Shown here piece after piece: positions 4,512-7,105 of a stretch of 7,105 nt of DNA; the stretch's first letter is position 1, and each line of letters begins with the position of its first letter. Position numbers and translations under genes: made by a program. Source of the stretch: Candidatus Falkowbacteria bacterium CG02_land_8_20_14_3_00_36_14 (lineage in GTDB: Bacteria > Patescibacteriota > Patescibacteriia > Patescibacteriales > UM-FILTER-36-11); NCBI GenBank assembly GCA_002781265.1, contig PETS01000119.1, positions 1 through 7,105 of the forward strand, in the 5' to 3' direction. The notes below the pieces were generated by a model. The model did not search any database and was not told the DNA's origin. It saw only the letters and a list, made by a program, of their open reading frames with translations.

Positions 4512-5250
4512 TTACTAATTTTATACTGTTATAGTCATTTACATATTTAAATTCAAACTTCCAAATTGAATAAATATCTGTCTGATGTTCCTTCTCAAAA
4601 AATAAAGAAATGACTTTCTTTTTAGTATGCTCTTGCCATTGTTTATACGGATAATAAAGCTGGCGAATAATTGTGTTTGTTGTTTTAGAATTTTTTGCCT
4701 CAACTAAAACTACTTGATTTTTACCTTCATACCCAGCATCGACTTCAGTTTGAACGCTTAAAACTTCAATTTTTTGTTTATTTATCGAAAAGCTAAAATA
4801 AGGAGTATACTTTCTTCCTCTAATAGTTAAAACGAGTGATTGGTCTTCCATAAAAGTTCTAATTAGGCTAGAGGCATATGCAAAGTCTATATGTTGCATT
4901 TCTGAATCACCAATTTGTGAAGTATCTAAATTAAAATTTAGTTTTGAAGAATAAACAATCTCTTTGCTAGTAATCTTTGGGATATCCACATACCCCTCGC
5001 CCTTAATAATATTATAAAATCCATTTTTCACGGGAAGTAAAAATAAACCATTATCTTGGAATATTTTTGGTCTACTCTCTCTTGTATCTTGTTTGCACAA
5101 TATACGTACTTCTTTTTCCGTGGTTTGCTTAAATTTTTGAACGGACTTTTTTATTTGACTAGCAGAAATCGGAAACGGGGATTTATTAAAATTATGCTTT
5201 AAAATATCATAATCCTTAACTATTTTTGCCCAAGATTTACTATTTGCCAT
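4486..5250 (-). CDS. Type II restriction endonuclease, PD-(D/E)xK type (DUF6997-like)
   Basis: In the given frame the product has 254 residues, ATG 5250-5248 to TAA 4488-4486. The start overlaps the end of the ART-like gene by 11 nt (ATG lies within TATTATGGCAAATAG), implying translational coupling. A PD-(D/E)xK core is visible: D171 in QTEVDAGYEG, then a hydrophobic strand and E184-A-K186 in VVLVEAKNSK, followed by helix NTIIRQLYYPYKQW, as in many type II enzymes. The N-terminal half has SWAKIVKDY, EVRILCKQDTRESRPKIF and GEGYVDIP blocks, which I associate with the DUF6997 group of restriction enzymes; this assignment is from memory. The neighbouring DNA methyltransferase supports the role: cutting unmodified DNA. 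The site is unknown. The end is abnormal: about 65 more protein-like codons continue in another frame, so the enzyme may be truncated by a frameshift although the catalytic residues are intact. Confidence 0.8.
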   Translation of the reverse strand: MANSKSWAKIVKDYDILKHNFNKSPFPISASQIKKSVQKFKQTTEKEVRILCKQDTRESRPKIFQDNGLFLLPVKNGFYNIIKGEGYVDIPKITSKEIVYSSKLNFNLDTSQIGDSEMQHIDFAYASSLIRTFMEDQSLVLTIRGRKYTPYFSFSINKQKIEVLSVQTEVDAGYEGKNQVVLVEAKNSKTTNTIIRQLYYPYKQWQEHTKKKVISLFFEKEHQTDIYSIWKFEFKYVNDYNSIKLVKSGRYKIN

Positions 5251-5641
5251 AATATTTTAATTTATTATTGATAACTAACACCTCTTTATCATCAAACTTA
5301 TAATCATAACCCATCAACGCTCTTTGCTCCTTATTTAATATGGTGGTATCAAGCACCACTTCATTTGCACTAAATTCACGTTCAATAATCCTACCGCCGT
5401 CTTGTATATAATTTTTTGCAATTTCTCTATCATATGTCCAACTTGAAATCTCTAAACCATTCTCATTAAATTTATTTATCCCTCTAAAAAGCTTAATCTT
5501 TTCATCTTTCTTAAATCTTGAAAGAAATTTAATCACTCTTTGTTTCGGAAAACTCCACGGGACATCAAAAGCGGACTGATGAAAATATTTATCAGTCCAT
5601 GAGGACACATAACTAGGTATTGTTGTTTGTATATTTTTCAT
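5240..5641 (-). CDS. ADP-ribosyltransferase-like small protein within the R-M operon
   Basis: This 133-residue protein runs from ATG 5641-5639 to TAG 5242-5240. It starts 5 nt after the methyltransferase stop, with AAAGAG (5651-5656) 9 nt upstream as SD, and overlaps the endonuclease start by 11 nt. The layout resembles the R-S-E class of ADP-ribosyltransferase folds. KLFRGINKF gives R53 on the first strand. LEISSWTYDREIAKNYI gives the Ser/Thr strand (S66-S67-W-T69) followed by the usual helix with A75. IIEREF and EVVLDTT are the next strands. FDDKEVLVI carries D118-x-E120 in place of the ExE/QxE catalytic pair, just before the closing strand. Such enzymes move ADP-ribose from NAD to protein or nucleic acid. 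Activity is not shown here. It might be an inactive ART fold, a toxin-like accessory, or a regulator. The small size fits a single catalytic domain. Confidence 0.6.
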   Translation of the reverse strand: MKNIQTTIPSYVSSWTDKYFHQSAFDVPWSFPKQRVIKFLSRFKKDEKIKLFRGINKFNENGLEISSWTYDREIAKNYIQDGGRIIEREFSANEVVLDTTILNKEQRALMGYDYKFDDKEVLVINNKLKYYGK

Positions 5642-5646
5642 TTTTA

Positions 5647-6465
5647 TTATCTCTTTAAATCGTTAAATCTTTTTTTAGATAAATCTAAATATTTTTTTTC
5701 TAAATCTATACCGATAAATTTTCTATCATTTAAATTAGCGGCTAGACCGGTTGTTGATGAGCCGGTGAATGGATCAAGAACTATATCGCCTTTATCGGTA
5801 CTTGCCATTATTATTCTAACTAATAAATCAATCGGTTTTTGGGTTGGGTGCTTGCCGAATTTCTTTTCTTCTTTTTTGGGTGGGTAAATCGCCCAAACAC
5901 TACGCATTTGCAAGTTCGGCTTTTTTATAAAATCATCCGGCCAATTTCCCTCTTTCATTAATTTATAATTAAATTTATGTTTTCCTTTCTTATCCTTTCT
6001 TGCCCAGATTAAAGTTTCGTGAGAAGCGGTAAAAAAACGACAGCTTAAATTCGGTGAAGCGTTTGGTTTAAACCAGGCAATATCATTTAAAATATGGAAT
6101 TTACTAACCTGCAAAGCAAAGCCGCATTGATAGATTGAATGGTATGTTCCGGAAATCCAAATTGTTCCCCCTGGTTTTAAAACCCGGTGGCATGCTTTTA
6201 TCCACTCAAGATGAAATTCAAAATCTTTTTTTAATCCGTTTGTCACATCCCATTTACCCTTATTTACGCTTACCATTTTACCGGCATGAACAGTAAAACC
6301 GCCGTTAGAGAGAAAATATGGCGGATCGGCAAAAATCATATTGATTGAATTTTCCGGTATTTGTTTTAATAATTCGAGACAATCAGCTTTATACAATACA
6401 AAATTATTCTTGCTAAAATAAGGACTTTGCTTTACGGATGATAGTATTTTTTTATTATTTTTCAT
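5647..6465 (-). CDS. DNA adenine-N6 methyltransferase, beta class (DpnA-like)
   Basis: This 272-residue protein runs from ATG 6465-6463 to TAA 5649-5647. Motif IV, D47-P-P-Y50, comes first, followed by the target-region FLSNGGFTVHAGKMVSVNKG that I associate with DpnA/MboI-type second methyltransferases. HRVLKPGGTIWISG follows. The SAM-binding motif I is at the C-terminal side, LDPFTGSSTTGLAA (230-243), then the D/E-bearing strand FIGIDLE. This order (IV before I) defines the beta class, whose members methylate the exocyclic amino group of adenine (N6) or cytosine (N4); the close DpnA likeness favours adenine. KHPTQKPIDLL is the usual pre-motif-I helix. Length is normal. It is the first gene of the R-M operon, so the methyltransferase would be made before the nuclease. 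The recognition site cannot be read from sequence. Confidence 0.92.
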   Translation of the reverse strand: MKNNKKILSSVKQSPYFSKNNFVLYKADCLELLKQIPENSINMIFADPPYFLSNGGFTVHAGKMVSVNKGKWDVTNGLKKDFEFHLEWIKACHRVLKPGGTIWISGTYHSIYQCGFALQVSKFHILNDIAWFKPNASPNLSCRFFTASHETLIWARKDKKGKHKFNYKLMKEGNWPDDFIKKPNLQMRSVWAIYPPKKEEKKFGKHPTQKPIDLLVRIIMASTDKGDIVLDPFTGSSTTGLAANLNDRKFIGIDLEKKYLDLSKKRFNDLKR

Positions 6466-6471
6466 ATCTTT

Positions 6472-6501
6472 ACTATACCATTTTCCACTCTAAATAATCA
6501 A
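6472..6501 (-). promoter_or_regulatory. Candidate promoter of the R-M operon
   Basis: On the minus strand TTGATT (6496-6501) is followed after 18 nt by TATAGT (6472-6477), which ends 6 nt before the methyltransferase ATG. As at the HNH promoter, transcription would begin at or next to the start codon, and no SD is seen, so a leaderless message is likely. The stretch AATGGTATAG spanning the -10 also occurs, in the other orientation, in the HNH promoter palindrome. Confidence 0.45.
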
Positions 6502-6563
6502 ATTTATAAAAAATTAAAAAAACACCTCAAAATTTCACCATCCGCCCAAGGAAGATAAGAAGG

Positions 6564-6584
6564 CCTCTCTTTATAAAAAAGAGG
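6564..6584. repeat. Short hairpin CCTCT/AGAGG
   Basis: CCTCT (6564-6568) pairs with AGAGG (6580-6584), with a further TTT/AAA pairing inside after one mismatch. There is no strong T tract on either side. It lies in the non-coding stretch between the R-M promoter and the terminator of the right-hand gene, and may be a second, weaker terminator or a small structured element. Confidence 0.35.
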
Positions 6585-6597
6585 GGGAAAGGGGACA

Positions 6598-6634
6598 ATA
6601 AAAAAGCCCTCTAGTCATTTTGACCTTCGGGCTT
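6598..6634 (-). terminator. Rho-independent terminator of the right-hand gene
   Basis: On the minus strand AAGCCC (6634-6629) pairs with GGGCTT (6609-6604), with an inner GTCA/TGAC stem around a 3-nt loop and symmetrical 4-nt internal loops, followed by a T-rich tract. It begins 15 nt after the TAA at 6650-6652, the end of the frame-restored right-hand gene, so the original gene end was most likely there and not at 6789. Confidence 0.75.
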
Positions 6635-6649
6635 GTGTGTGGAAAAAAA

Positions 6650-6841
6650 TTACCACGTTAATTCATTAAAAATAGATTCTGCAGAAGCATACATACCGCC
6701 TTGCAAAGGATCTTTTCCTTTATTTAATCCTTTGCGTGCCTCCAGCCATCTTCCCATTAATTCGGAATTACCGTTTTCTTTTATAATCTTAACCCCTTTT
6801 CCGGCAGGGGTAAATAAGCACAAGGTAGCTATATATTTTTT
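6650..6841 (-). pseudogene. Out-of-frame 3' half of the right-hand unknown gene
   Basis: After the A7 run at 6836-6842 the frame one base over stays open for about 61 codons to TAA 6652-6650. It reads as good protein: Y-I-A-T-L-C-L-F-T-P-A-G-K-G-V-K-I-I-K, then SELMGRWLEARKGLNKG, then QGGMYASAESIFNELTW. Removing one A from the run joins it to the 5' part for a 126-residue product. The terminator directly after its stop supports this as the true 3' end. Confidence 0.65.
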
Positions 6842-7031
6842 TATTTACAATCTCCTCAAACATACGCTCTGCTTTTTTTTCGTAAGTTGTTGAAAAATAT
6901 TTAATTTCCCTATAAATACATTCTCTGCCCTTATTATCTCTGCCTTCGCGAAAACATATTGCCACGAAGGTAAATTTCTTACCCTCATAACTCCCCGTGC
7001 CAGTTACGAATCTACCAGCTTTTTTATACAT
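6789..7031 (-). CDS. Small unknown protein, 5' part of a frameshifted gene
   Basis: In the unbroken frame the product is 80 residues ending at TAA 6791-6789. Two ATGs lie close together (7037 and 7031). A perfect GGAGG (7039-7043) stands 7 nt before the ATG at 7031 but only 1 nt before that at 7037, so 7031 is the better start. The sequence is basic and mixed alpha/beta: GRFVTGTGSYEGKKFTFVAI, CFREGRDNKG, YREIKYFSTTYEKKAERMFE. There is no signal peptide or membrane segment. The last residues (I-Y-S-Y-L-V-L-I-Y-P-C-R-K-R-G) are probably frameshift-derived, because a better protein sequence continues in the next frame after an A7 run. I do not recognise the family. It is upstream of the R-M locus, separated from it by a terminator. 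Confidence 0.6.
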   Translation of the reverse strand: MYKKAGRFVTGTGSYEGKKFTFVAICFREGRDNKGRECIYREIKYFSTTYEKKAERMFEEIVNKKIYSYLVLIYPCRKRG

Positions 7032-7038
7032 AGCCATA

Positions 7039-7043
7039 CCTCC
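7039..7043 (-). promoter_or_regulatory. Strong Shine-Dalgarno of the right-hand gene
   Basis: GGAGG on the minus strand, 7 nt before ATG 7031-7029. It is the only strong SD seen in the window and decides between the two neighbouring ATGs. Confidence 0.75.
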
Positions 7044-7058
7044 ATTAGTATTAAGTTA

Positions 7059-7078
7059 ATATTAATAGAAATTAATAT
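7059..7078. promoter_or_regulatory. Palindrome upstream of the right-hand gene
   Basis: ATATTAAT-AGAA-ATTAATAT is a perfect 8-bp inverted repeat with a 4-nt centre, 16 nt beyond the SD, in the expected promoter area. It could be an operator, but an all A/T palindrome in AT-rich DNA can arise by chance. Confidence 0.35.
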
Positions 7079-7105
7079 CTAAAAAGATCAATTTATAAGT
7101 ATATT

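Noticed and set aside
5627..5887. Plus-strand open frame opposite the methyltransferase
   Set aside because: It is antisense to the conserved SAM-binding half of the methyltransferase, with no SD and no recognisable motif.

Overview
The window is AT-rich DNA with short intergenic gaps, standard stops (TAA, TAG, and TGA for the recombinase) and almost every gene on the minus strand. The gene content is a large-serine-recombinase C-terminus running into a tRNA, a matrixin-type secreted protease, a lipoprotein with a calcium-binding repeat and GPYD-type repeats, and a compact restriction-modification (R-M) locus. This suggests a Candidatus Patescibacteria (CPR, Parcubacteria-like) genome. That is a judgement from style and remembered family context, not a proven classification.

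Layout, left to right. (1) 1-266 (+): the C-terminal end of a serine recombinase/integrase, whose last codons lie inside the 3' end of an oppositely oriented tRNA-Leu(UAA) gene (252-336, -). This looks like one edge of an integrated element that extends to the left. (2) 337-807 (-): an HNH endonuclease whose stop codon directly abuts the tRNA, with its own promoter carrying a palindrome. (3) 873-980: two candidate terminators. (4) 1015-4173 (-): a probable four-gene secreted/envelope operon. In transcription order it holds an 11-repeat lipoprotein with a thrombospondin-type-3 calcium segment, a small helical protein with an internal duplication, a secreted matrixin-like zinc protease, and a Cys-rich two-helix membrane protein. 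(5) 4305-6465 (-): a tightly packed R-M locus. Its order is a DpnA-like beta-class adenine methyltransferase, a 133-residue protein that looks like an ADP-ribosyltransferase (ART) fold, and a PD-(D/E)xK restriction endonuclease. The endonuclease appears to be followed by about 65 codons of its own C-terminus in another frame. (6) 6604-6634: a terminator. (7) 6650-7031 (-): a small unknown gene, also split by a one-base frameshift, here at an A7 run.

How the parts fit. The methyltransferase would protect the host and the nuclease would cut unmodified DNA. The ART-like gene sits between them, 5 nt after the first and overlapping the second by 11 nt, so it is probably made with them and may be a third component. 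It is the most novel-looking item here. The protease, lipoprotein and membrane gene form a separate envelope module with no visible link to the R-M locus. Three reading frames carry apparent lesions: two A-run frameshifts and one in-frame TAA near a gene start. They may be real decay, slippage sites or assembly errors, and reads are needed to tell which.
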